A DNA stretch of 19,311 nt from Deltaproteobacteria bacterium (GTDB lineage: Bacteria; Desulfobacterota; Desulfobacteria; Desulfobacterales; Desulfatibacillaceae), in contig JAFDHW010000004.1 of assembly GCA_019308705.1 (NCBI GenBank), positions 1 to 19,311 on the forward strand, read 5' to 3'. A program made the position numbers and the translations under genes. The notes below the pieces were generated by a model. The model did no database searches. It worked only from the letters and a program-made list of their open reading frames with translations, and was not told the origin of the DNA. This document shows positions 7,349 through 13,865 of this stretch, one piece after another. Each line of letters begins with the position of its first letter. Position 1 is the stretch's first letter.

Positions 7349-7977
7349 ACCCCCACGGGGCGTTTGCGCAGACCTACCAGGGCTACCTGGAGAAGATCCG
7401 GGCCGCGGACCTTTCGCGGGTGGCCGCGGCCGCGGGAGTGGCCCTCAAGGACGGCGCGCTTTGCCTGCCCTTCCTGGACCGCGCCTACCGCGTGGGTCCG
7501 GAGGGCGTCACGGGGCCGGAGGGCGAAACGCCGCGCCTGCCGGTGTGCGTGGCCCTGTTCAACTGGGTGCTGCGGTTTCCCGCCTCCCCGCCCCCTCCCG
7601 GCGGGTGGGCCTCCTACCGGGACTTTGCCGACGCCGCGCCCTTTGCCAGGGCCTACGCCGCCAACGTGGAGCACGCCCTGGCCCGGGCCTTCTCCGGCAA
7701 GCCGGAAGAACTGGCCGGCGCCGTCCAAAAACGGGGCGGCGCGCCGCCGGAACAGGATTACCCCTACGACGTGGCCGCCGCCTTCGCCGTCCTGCCCAAC
7801 CTCCCCGCCCTGGTCCTGTTCAACGACGGGGACGAGGACTTTCCCGCCACGGCCAAGGTCCTGTGGGACAAGACCGCCCCTTTGTACCTCGACCCCGAGT
7901 CCCTGGCCATCTGCGGCTGGATCCTCGCGGACCTGCTCATCACCGCCGCCGGCGGCAAGCCGGGCTTGGGACTGTAA
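7339..7977 (+). CDS. DUF3786 domain protein
   Basis: 212 aa, recognised as DUF3786 by its general pattern: an early A-x-x-x-G-V-A-L segment, L-P-V-C-V-A-L-F-N-W-V-L-R-F (about 67-80), W-A-S-Y-R-D-F (about 90-96), F-S-G-K-P-E-E-L, then L-P-A-L-V-L-F-N-D-G-D-E-D-F-P-A (about 154-169) and Y-L-D-P-E-S. The family is found mainly in anaerobic and sulfate-reducing bacteria, sometimes fused to Fe-S domains; its function is unknown. No cysteine cluster is present here. No signal peptide is seen, so the protein is probably cytoplasmic. The ATG lies inside the HIT gene (10-nt overlap in another frame), implying coupled translation. It ends 6 bp from the convergent mltF gene. Confidence 0.82.
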   Translation: MEIDPHGAFAQTYQGYLEKIRAADLSRVAAAAGVALKDGALCLPFLDRAYRVGPEGVTGPEGETPRLPVCVALFNWVLRFPASPPPPGGWASYRDFADAAPFARAYAANVEHALARAFSGKPEELAGAVQKRGGAPPEQDYPYDVAAAFAVLPNLPALVLFNDGDEDFPATAKVLWDKTAPLYLDPESLAICGWILADLLITAAGGKPGLGL

Positions 7978-7983
7978 GAGGTA

Positions 7984-9366
7984 CTAAACCCTCCTGAGGA
8001 TGACGGCCTTCTTGGTGAGGATGTCGTAGTAGGTGAGCACCCGGTTGACGTAGCGCACGGGTTCGGTGCCGCGGCAGTAGCCGTAGGTCGTGTTGCGGTA
8101 GTACTTGCGCAGGCGCAAAAGCGGAAGGGTTTTGGAAACCGCGGACCAGGAGTTCGGGTCCATGCCCTGGTCGGAGGCGAGGTTCCGGGCGTCCTGCACG
8201 TGGCCGTAGCCCACGTTGTAGGCGGCCAGGGTAAAGAGCATGCGGTCCGGTTCGGGAATGTCCTTGAAGCGGTCATACAGCTTCCGCAGGTAGGCCACCC
8301 CGGCCAGGATGTTCTGCTTGGGGTCCAGGCGGTCGGTGACGCCCATCTCCTCGGCCGTGGTCTCGGTGAGCTGCATGAGGCCGCGGACCCCGGTGTAGCT
8401 TTCCGCCCGGGGGTTGAAATGGGACTCCTGGTAGGTGACCGCGGCGATGAGCCGCCAGTCGAACCCGTTTTCCCGGGCCGCCTGCACGATGGCGTCCCGG
8501 TAGCGGGGCAGCCGGGTCTTGAGCCGGCGGTGGAACCGCTTGAGGTCCAGGTAGTCGAAATCCTCCAGGCCCTTGTAGTACTTGTTCCACAGCCGGTCCA
8601 CGGTGCCGTCCGCCTTGGCCTGGAGCAAAAACTTGTTCATCTTTTCCAGGAGGCGGGCGTCGCCCTTTTTCACGGCCCAGGCCAGGGGGCGTTTTCCCTC
8701 CAGGGGGAAGGCCAGGACAAGATCCGGGTGGCGCCGCCGGGCCATGAGGGCCACGTGTTCGTCCGCCACGGTGGCCTCGATCTCCCGGGAGTGCACGTCC
8801 TCCAGGAAAAACTCCTGGCCGCCCTCGGAGTGCGCCACCAGGGTGAAGGAAGGCGCCTGACCGGCCCTTGCGCGCAACAGGTACTCGAAAAACCCGCCTC
8901 TGCGCACGTGGACCATGCGGCCGGCCAGGTCTTCCCAGCAGTGGATGCCGCGGTTGAACCGGTTGACCACCACGTGCTGGGTCACCTGCCTGTAAGGCAC
9001 GGAATAATCCAGGTGCTCCGAGCCCCTGTCCGTGGCGTGGAGCCCCGCGGCCACCATGTAGGCCTTGCCCTTCTCGAGCATGGCCATGCGTTTTTCCAGG
9101 GGAGGGGTCAAAACATGGAGACGCACACCCAGGTAATCGGCGAACGCCTTGCAAAGCTCGTACTCGAACCCCCGGGGGTCGTCCTGGTAGTAATAGACGC
9201 CGTGGAAGGAATTGGAGGACAGGACAACGAGAGTGCCCGAGGCCTTGATGGCGGCCATGGAGTCCGGCTGGGAACACCCGGACGCGGCCAGGGCCAGGGC
9301 CAGGACGGCGGCGAAAACAATCCTCCGTGCGCACCGGGGGTGAATATGGTATGTCGTTGCTTCCAT
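7984..9366 (-). CDS. mltF: Membrane-bound lytic transglycosylase, MltF-like
   Basis: 460 aa with the two-domain MltF layout. The signal peptide ends in A-A-S-G-C, so Cys31 is probably lipidated and the protein anchored in the outer membrane. Residues about 40-268 form a periplasmic solute-binding (SBP_bac_3) domain, which in MltF senses peptides and regulates the enzyme. Residues about 285-455 form the SLT domain. The catalytic Glu is E314 in Y-Q-E-S-H-F-N-P, followed by G-L-M-Q-L-T (329-334) and A-A-Y-N-V-G-Y-G (381-388). The enzyme cleaves peptidoglycan to 1,6-anhydro-MurNAc products. The start at 9366 was preferred over 9390 because it places the signal peptide properly; the ribosome-binding site is weak for both. 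It is slightly shorter than E. coli MltF (518). Confidence 0.92.
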   Translation of the reverse strand: MEATTYHIHPRCARRIVFAAVLALALAASGCSQPDSMAAIKASGTLVVLSSNSFHGVYYYQDDPRGFEYELCKAFADYLGVRLHVLTPPLEKRMAMLEKGKAYMVAAGLHATDRGSEHLDYSVPYRQVTQHVVVNRFNRGIHCWEDLAGRMVHVRRGGFFEYLLRARAGQAPSFTLVAHSEGGQEFFLEDVHSREIEATVADEHVALMARRRHPDLVLAFPLEGKRPLAWAVKKGDARLLEKMNKFLLQAKADGTVDRLWNKYYKGLEDFDYLDLKRFHRRLKTRLPRYRDAIVQAARENGFDWRLIAAVTYQESHFNPRAESYTGVRGLMQLTETTAEEMGVTDRLDPKQNILAGVAYLRKLYDRFKDIPEPDRMLFTLAAYNVGYGHVQDARNLASDQGMDPNSWSAVSKTLPLLRLRKYYRNTTYGYCRGTEPVRYVNRVLTYYDILTKKAVILRRV

Positions 9367-9390
9367 GCCGCTCAACCAGCCGCCCCGCAT

Positions 9391-9520
9391 CCGCGCGGCG
9401 GCATAGGGGCCTTTACGGTCTCCGTGGACACCGGGGTGTGTTGGGGTTTAATTTACCAAATGTTACACATGCAACTGGCATTGCGCAAGGGCCCCACCAC
9501 CCTGGGCAGGGAGAATAATC
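9391..9520. other. Divergent intergenic region between mltF and the GDT1 gene
   Basis: 130 bp. The middle (about 9440-9470) is AT-rich relative to its surroundings. On the minus strand TTGCGC, a 17-bp gap and TAACAT make a weak mltF promoter candidate near 9461-9489. On the plus strand TTGGGG (9441-9446), 17 bp and TACACA make an even weaker one for the GDT1 gene. No clear operator was seen. Confidence 0.25.
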
Positions 9521-9796
9521 ATGGATTTAAGCCTGTTGGGCAAGACTTTTGTGGTGGTGTTCCTGGCCGAACTCGGTGACAAGACCCAGTTGGCCACCTT
9601 CGGGTTTTCCGCCTCCTCCGGCGGGTCCAGGCTTGCGGTTTTTCTGGGGGCGGCGGGCGCGCTCATCGCCAGCAGCCTTTTGGCGGTGGCCGCCGGCGGC
9701 CTGGTGGGCAAGGCGGTGAGCCCCACCGCCGCGCGGATGGTATCGGGCGCCCTGTTCCTGGTCCTGGGGGTGTGGATGCTGGCTTTTGCCAAGTAA
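9521..9796 (+). CDS. Single-repeat GDT1/TMEM165 (UPF0016) family cation transporter
   Basis: 91 aa membrane protein with three hydrophobic helices. The family signature E-L-G-D-K-T-Q is at residues 17-23 (Glu17, Asp20, Gln23) inside the first helix; in characterised members this motif lines the Mn2+/Ca2+ path. Most family members have two such repeats (about 200 aa). This one has a single repeat and would have to function as a dimer. No second copy lies next to it, since the next gene is a glycosyltransferase. A manganese or calcium exporter role follows from the family. The ATG at 9521 follows AGGGAG. Mn2+ is the usual cofactor of DxD glycosyltransferases such as the one encoded downstream, but a functional link is speculation. 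Confidence 0.85.
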   Translation: MDLSLLGKTFVVVFLAELGDKTQLATFGFSASSGGSRLAVFLGAAGALIASSLLAVAAGGLVGKAVSPTAARMVSGALFLVLGVWMLAFAK

Positions 9797-9880
9797 AACG
9801 CCGAGTTCTTTCCAGGAGCAAGGGGAATTGGTATCCTTTTGCCCTGGATTTGTCTTCTGGCCCAAGGGTAAGCGAGCCCC

Positions 9881-11095
9881 ATGGAAAAAGCCTACGTATT
9901 CGCCGTGTGCGGCCCCCGGGAACACGTGGAAACGCTTGCCGTGGCCATCAGGCACCTGCGGGCGTTCTCCCGCCTTCCCGTACTGGTGGTCACGGATCCG
10001 GGCAGAAACGAAATCCCCATCCGCCACGACGCGGTGATCCCGGTCGCCCCCCCGGAGCGCCTGTCCCACGCCCAGGCCGCCATCTGGCTGAAGACCAGCC
10101 TGCACCGCATCCTGCCCAAAGGCCCCCGCTACTGCTACCTGGACGCGGACGTCCTGGCCGTCCGCAAAGGCGTGGACAAGGTCTTTTCCGCGGCGGCCGA
10201 GCCCGTCGCCTTTGCCCCGGACCACTGCCCCATCGAGGAGTTCGGGCCCTACGCCTTTGACTGCGGCTGTCTGGCCGCCATGCGGGAGCGCACCCGGCCC
10301 CTGCTGAACATGCTTCAGGAATTGGACCGCAGCCTGGGGGTGGTCACCCCGGAACTGGTGGAAAAGAAAAGGGAACTGGACCGCCTGGTCGCCTGGTACA
10401 TGACCGTGGCCGGCCGGCTGGCGCTTTTGCCCGGGATTTTTGGGGAGCTTGCCCGGGCCGCCTGGTGGCGGTGGTTTCTAAGACTCTACGTGAAAGGCGA
10501 ATTCGTCCGGGACCACGACCGAAGAACCTGGAGCGATGCTTCCGGCCGCCTGCTTTCCGACGAAAATCTTCACCTGGCCCTTGCAAGGGAGGTCAAAGAA
10601 AAGCTGGGCTTTTGGTTCGACCAGGATACCGGCGCCTGGCGGGATTCGACGGGGCAAAATATTTTCCAGTGCCGGTGCGGCCACTTCATGGAAGCTGCCC
10701 AAAAGACGTTCGGCGTAACCATAACCGACCCCAAGTGGGTCCAGGAAAACGGCGGAGTGTTCGTGTTCGACCAGCGCGGTGCGAGGTTTCTGGAAACCTG
10801 GCACCGGCACACCATGCAGGCGTTTGACGAACCCGGCTGGACGGTGCGGGACCAGGGCACCCTGGCGGTGACCACCTGGGATTTCCACAGGGAGCACGCC
10901 CCCCGGCTGCCCGTGGAATTCAACTTCATCGCGGATTACCACAAGAACGAGCTCCGCTACCGCGGCGGCCTGGTCTTCGACCTCCCCGGGAGGAAGCGCA
11001 TCCGGCCCCGGTTCATCCACGTGTACCACGAGTTCGGCCGCAAGGAGTGGAAGGTGTGGCAGGACATCGAGCAAAGCATAAGGAGGGCCGCCTGA
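9881..11095 (+). CDS. Glycosyltransferase, GT-A fold with DxD motif
   Basis: 404 aa, no signal peptide. The N-terminus (V-F-A-V-C-G) and the DxD metal site Y-L-D-A-D-V-L (Asp88, Asp90) indicate a GT-A glycosyltransferase, broadly like GT8-type nucleotide-diphospho-sugar transferases. The C-terminal half has the matching elements: N-G-G-V-F-V-F (about 287-293), W-T-V-R-D-Q-G-T-L-A (about 320-329), L-P-V-E-F-N-F (about 345-351) and a final F-I-H-V-Y-H (about 384-389) that would contact the nucleotide diphosphate. Between the halves is an insertion of roughly 140 residues (about 130-275) with a hydrophobic, Trp-rich stretch and C-R-C-G-H at 264-268. The sugar and acceptor are unknown. A ribosome-binding site AAGGGTAAG lies upstream of the ATG. 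It probably belongs with the GT4 gene downstream. Confidence 0.78.
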   Translation: MEKAYVFAVCGPREHVETLAVAIRHLRAFSRLPVLVVTDPGRNEIPIRHDAVIPVAPPERLSHAQAAIWLKTSLHRILPKGPRYCYLDADVLAVRKGVDKVFSAAAEPVAFAPDHCPIEEFGPYAFDCGCLAAMRERTRPLLNMLQELDRSLGVVTPELVEKKRELDRLVAWYMTVAGRLALLPGIFGELARAAWWRWFLRLYVKGEFVRDHDRRTWSDASGRLLSDENLHLALAREVKEKLGFWFDQDTGAWRDSTGQNIFQCRCGHFMEAAQKTFGVTITDPKWVQENGGVFVFDQRGARFLETWHRHTMQAFDEPGWTVRDQGTLAVTTWDFHREHAPRLPVEFNFIADYHKNELRYRGGLVFDLPGRKRIRPRFIHVYHEFGRKEWKVWQDIEQSIRRAA

Positions 11096-11213
11096 CACCC
11101 TTGTCTTCCAGAAGGTTCACGCCCCCGGACGTGGAGCCGTGGATTTCCCCCCCGGCCTTCTTCCCCCGCCGACACGCCCGAAGCCTTCCCCCCGAGGAGC
11201 GGGCCCCGGTCCG

Positions 11214-11237
11214 GGAACCGGACGCCGCCCCGGTTCC
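11214..11237. other. GC-rich hairpin in the gap between the two glycosyltransferase genes
   Basis: GGAACCGG (11214-11221) and CCGGTTCC (11230-11237) form a perfect 8-bp stem with an 8-base loop, 29 bp before the GT4 start. Only a short T run (GCGTTTG) follows, so it is a poor intrinsic terminator. An RNA-processing, attenuation or operator role is equally possible. The rest of the 171-bp gap (11096-11266) is C-rich with nothing recognisable. Confidence 0.35.
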
Positions 11238-11266
11238 GGGGCGTTTGCGGCAAGGCTGAGGCCGCC

Positions 11267-12487
11267 ATGGGCATCCGGGTCTTCTTCGGCTCCCCGCGGT
11301 GGGAGATGAACGGGGTCAACACCTTCCATGCCGCCCTGGCAAGGGAACTGTGCAAGGGCGGCGTGGACGCGCGCCTGCTGTTCACCCGCCCGGCGGAGCC
11401 GGAAAACGGGTTTCCCCTGCCCGCAGGCACCCCTCATTGCCGGTTGGGAACCCGGCGGCGCGAAGGCTGGGTGCTGCGCTGGAGAAGGCTTTCGCGGTTT
11501 TTGGCCCACAACTCGCCCTGCGTGTATTTGCCGGGGTACGACGAAGAGTTCTCCTGCGCCGCATCCCTGCTGCCGGACGCCGTGGCCGTGGTCGCGGCCG
11601 TGCACTCCGACGAGCCGGTACACCTCGACCACGCCGCCAGGATCGCACCGTTCGCCAACCGGGTGGTGGCGGTGAGCGCCCTTCTGGCCCGCAAAACCAC
11701 CGGCCTGCTGCCCGGCCATTCCGGCCGCGTGGCCTGCATCCCCTGCGGCGTGACGCCGCCCCCCGCCGCTGCACGCTCCGAGGGCCGCCCCCTGTCCCTG
11801 GTGTGGGCCGGACGCATGGAGACCCGGCAGAAACGGGTGATGGACCTGGCCGAAACCGCCTTCCTCCTGGCGGAAAACGGCGTGCCCTTCCGGCTGACCC
11901 TCTACGGCGACGGGCCGGACAAGGACGCGCTGGCGGACCGCCTGGCCCCCCTGCGCGCCCGGGGGCTGGTGGACATCCGGCCCCCGGAGGCCCCGCACGT
12001 CCTGGCGGAAGCGTTTGCCCGCCACGACGTGCTGCTGCTTCCCTCGGCGTTCGAGGGCCTGCCCCTGGTCCTCCTGGAGGCCATGGCCGCCGGATGCGTG
12101 CCCGTGGCGGCCCGGGCAGATAGCGGGGTGCCCGAGGCGGTTTCCCACGGCGAAAACGGCCTGCTGGTCCCGGTGGGAGACCCCGCCGCCATGGCCGGGG
12201 CGGTCCTTCACCTGGATGCCGACCGGGAAGCCCTGGCCCGCATGGGGAAAAACGCCCGGGAAACGGTGGCTGACCGCTTTTCCCTTTCCCGGGCGGCCGC
12301 CGCCTACCGGGACCTGTTCGCCGAGGTCCTGGAAGAGGCGGCATCGGGGCGGTTCGTCCGTCCCGGGGGACCCGTCGTTCCCCCGCCTTCCATCCGGTTT
12401 TCTCCCGGGCCGTGGGGCGTGGCGCAGAAAAACCGCTTTCTGCAATCCGCGAAATCCCTGGTCCTGGGCCTGGCGGGCCGGCCATGA
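11267..12487 (+). CDS. Glycosyltransferase family 4 type (GT-B fold)
   Basis: 406 aa, cytoplasmic or membrane-associated. The N-terminal half (1-180) begins I-R-V-F-F-G-S-P with G-V-N-T-F-H-A-A-L-A, the usual acceptor-domain start. The C-terminal half begins at about 183 with L-V-W-A-G-R-M and includes L-T-L-Y-G-D-G-P-D. The GT4 hallmark E-x7-E is present as F-E-G-L-P-L-V-L-L-E-A (Glu263, Glu271), followed by A-A-G-C-V-P-V-A and N-G-L-L-V-P-V-G-D. Such enzymes are retaining transferases that use UDP-, GDP- or ADP-sugars in LPS, capsule or glycan synthesis. The exact sugar cannot be predicted. The extreme C-terminus (about 365-406) is Pro-rich and outside the fold. The stop overlaps the next start as ATGA, so translation is coupled. 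Confidence 0.88.
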   Translation: MGIRVFFGSPRWEMNGVNTFHAALARELCKGGVDARLLFTRPAEPENGFPLPAGTPHCRLGTRRREGWVLRWRRLSRFLAHNSPCVYLPGYDEEFSCAASLLPDAVAVVAAVHSDEPVHLDHAARIAPFANRVVAVSALLARKTTGLLPGHSGRVACIPCGVTPPPAAARSEGRPLSLVWAGRMETRQKRVMDLAETAFLLAENGVPFRLTLYGDGPDKDALADRLAPLRARGLVDIRPPEAPHVLAEAFARHDVLLLPSAFEGLPLVLLEAMAAGCVPVAARADSGVPEAVSHGENGLLVPVGDPAAMAGAVLHLDADREALARMGKNARETVADRFSLSRAAAAYRDLFAEVLEEAASGRFVRPGGPVVPPPSIRFSPGPWGVAQKNRFLQSAKSLVLGLAGRP

Positions 12488-13479
12488 AAGGGCGGCTTGC
12501 CACCTTCTTCTGGCTGGATTTGGCCCTGCTTTCCCTGCTCATCTTGGCTTCCCGGGCCGCCACGGCCGCCCACGAGGTCCTGGGCCACGCGGCCTTCGCC
12601 CTGGCGGCGGGCGGACGGGTGGAGGCCATCCGCATCAGCCTGCTGGGAGGCGGCCGGGTGGAAGCCGCCGGGCCGGAGGAAGGATCTTTGGCCCACCTGG
12701 CCTATGCCTTTTCCGGCATCGCGGTGAACCTGGCCCTGGGTCTTGCCGCGGCCTGGGGGGCGGGAAAATGCCTTGAGGCGAGAAAGGGGAACCTGGCGGC
12801 TTTCCTGGCCCTGTTCGCCATGGCGGGCGTCTGCGGGGGCCTGGCCTACCTGGTGCTGGGGGCCTACTACCGGTTCGGGGACCCCGCCGCCTGGGCCGAT
12901 TCCGGTCTGGCCGCCCCTTGGCTGGTGTGGGCGGTGGGCCTGGGCGCGCTTTTTCCGGCCGCGTGGTGGGTTTCCCGGCCCTGGATGCGCTACCAGCAGG
13001 CCGTGGCGCCGGCCTCCCGGCTCCGGGGAAAAACGGCCGTGGCGGCCGCCTCCCTGGGGGTGGCTTGCGCCGCCTACGCCGGGCTGTACCTGGCCCTGGA
13101 CCAGAGCCTGGTCCCCGCCCGCGCGCCCCGGGCCGCCTATGAGCGCGCGGTACAAAAAGCGGCGGAGCAGAAACGCGCTCGTCTGGCCCGGGCCCTGCGG
13201 GAAGAGCACCCTCAATGGTCCGAGGAAAAACTCCGGCACGAGTTGGAGAACATCTCCATCCACGTGTCCGGGGACGAGGTGGACATGCCCCCGCCGCTGA
13301 CCCCCGTGGTGGCGCTTCTGCTGGCGGCAGGGTTTCTCGCGGCGGAGGCCTTTTCCCCAAAGGAGTCCCCGCCCGGGCCGCCCCCTCCCGGAAAGTGGGA
13401 AGCCCTGTCCTTTTCGGCCCTGGCGGCGCTGGTATTATCCCTTTTGGCCGCCGTGGGGAGCGTGGTATATAGGGGATAG
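12484..13479 (+). CDS. Integral membrane protein with HExxGH motif, possible M50-like metalloprotease
   Basis: 331 aa. The ATG at 12484 overlaps the preceding TGA (ATGA). Several hydrophobic helices are visible: about 8-28, 77-95, 105-127, 140-165, 185-207 and two near the C-terminus (about 276-293 and 307-328). Between the fifth helix and the C-terminal pair is a charged, helix-rich soluble segment (about 215-270). The first helix ends in A-A-H-E-V-L-G-H (His30, Glu31, His35), followed by A-L-A-A-G-G-R-V-E-A-I-R-I and later S-G-I-A-V-N-L-A-L-G. This pattern resembles membrane M50-type peptidases, but the spacing is HExxGH rather than HExxH. HExxGH is a true zinc motif in dipeptidyl peptidase III (M49). 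Protease activity is therefore possible but unproven. Its place right after a glycosyltransferase suggests an envelope role. Confidence 0.75.
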   Translation: MKGRLATFFWLDLALLSLLILASRAATAAHEVLGHAAFALAAGGRVEAIRISLLGGGRVEAAGPEEGSLAHLAYAFSGIAVNLALGLAAAWGAGKCLEARKGNLAAFLALFAMAGVCGGLAYLVLGAYYRFGDPAAWADSGLAAPWLVWAVGLGALFPAAWWVSRPWMRYQQAVAPASRLRGKTAVAAASLGVACAAYAGLYLALDQSLVPARAPRAAYERAVQKAAEQKRARLARALREEHPQWSEEKLRHELENISIHVSGDEVDMPPPLTPVVALLLAAGFLAAEAFSPKESPPGPPPPGKWEALSFSALAALVLSLLAAVGSVVYRG

Positions 13480-13584
13480 TCCATCATGTAACCCTGGTTT
13501 CCACAGGGGACGGCCAGCTCCCGCAAACCCGCGGCAACGTCCGCCCTTCCCATGCGGCCGCTGGGGAACATCGGAGGTGACATC

Positions 13585-13791
13585 ATGAGAACCCTTGCGT
13601 CCCTTTTCGCGCTCCTTTCCCTTTGCCTGGCTTTTTGCGCGTGTTCCGGCGGGGACGACTCTTCCCTCAACCCCTACGCCGACCAGGTGAAGGCGATGAA
13701 CAAGGCCAAGGATTTGCAAAGGGAGTCCGTGGACCGGGTCCAAGCGCAGGAAAAAACCGCCAGGGAACTGGGCCTTCCTTCCATGGACTGA
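13585..13791 (+). CDS. Small predicted lipoprotein
   Basis: 68 aa. The ATG at 13585 has a good Shine-Dalgarno GGAGGTGA 4 bases upstream; an earlier in-frame ATG at 13552 was rejected because it precedes both the ribosome-binding site and the signal peptide. Residues 4-17 are hydrophobic, and L-A-F-C-A-C-S-G-G follows, with Cys18 or Cys20 as the lipidated residue. The mature part (about 48 residues) is hydrophilic and helical (Q-V-K-A-M-N-K-A-K-D-L-Q, then V-Q-A-Q-E-K-T-A-R-E-L), which suggests a short coiled coil. No family is recognised. It is probably anchored in the inner or outer membrane. The gap before it (13480-13584) holds only a weak CCCTG/CAGGG hairpin. Confidence 0.75.
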   Translation: MRTLASLFALLSLCLAFCACSGGDDSSLNPYADQVKAMNKAKDLQRESVDRVQAQEKTARELGLPSMD

Positions 13792-13796
13792 CGCCC

Positions 13797-13865
13797 ATGT
13801 TCCAAGACGTGTGGAAACACCTCAAGCTGGACCTGGCGGACGTGCTAGGGGGATCAGAGAGCTGA
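13797..13865 (+). CDS. Possible 22-aa leader ORF overlapping the UbiA-family gene start
   Basis: An ATG at 13797 opens a 22-codon frame (M-F-Q-D-V-W-K-H-L-K-L-D-L-A-D-V-L-G-G-S-E-S) ending in TGA at 13863-13865. That stop shares its last base with the ATG of the prenyltransferase gene (TGATG). The peptide would be amphipathic. There is no convincing ribosome-binding site before it, so it may be chance; translational coupling or a leader peptide is the alternative. Confidence 0.25.
   Translation: MFQDVWKHLKLDLADVLGGSES

Noticed and set aside
8200..9579. A 459-codon plus-strand ORF opposite mltF
   Set aside because: Shadow of MltF; it also runs across the mltF upstream region and into the GDT1 gene start.
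11117..12635. Two long minus-strand ORFs opposite the GT4 gene
   Set aside because: Pro/Arg/Gly-rich shadow translations, while the plus strand carries an intact GT4 with E-x7-E and a well-placed start.
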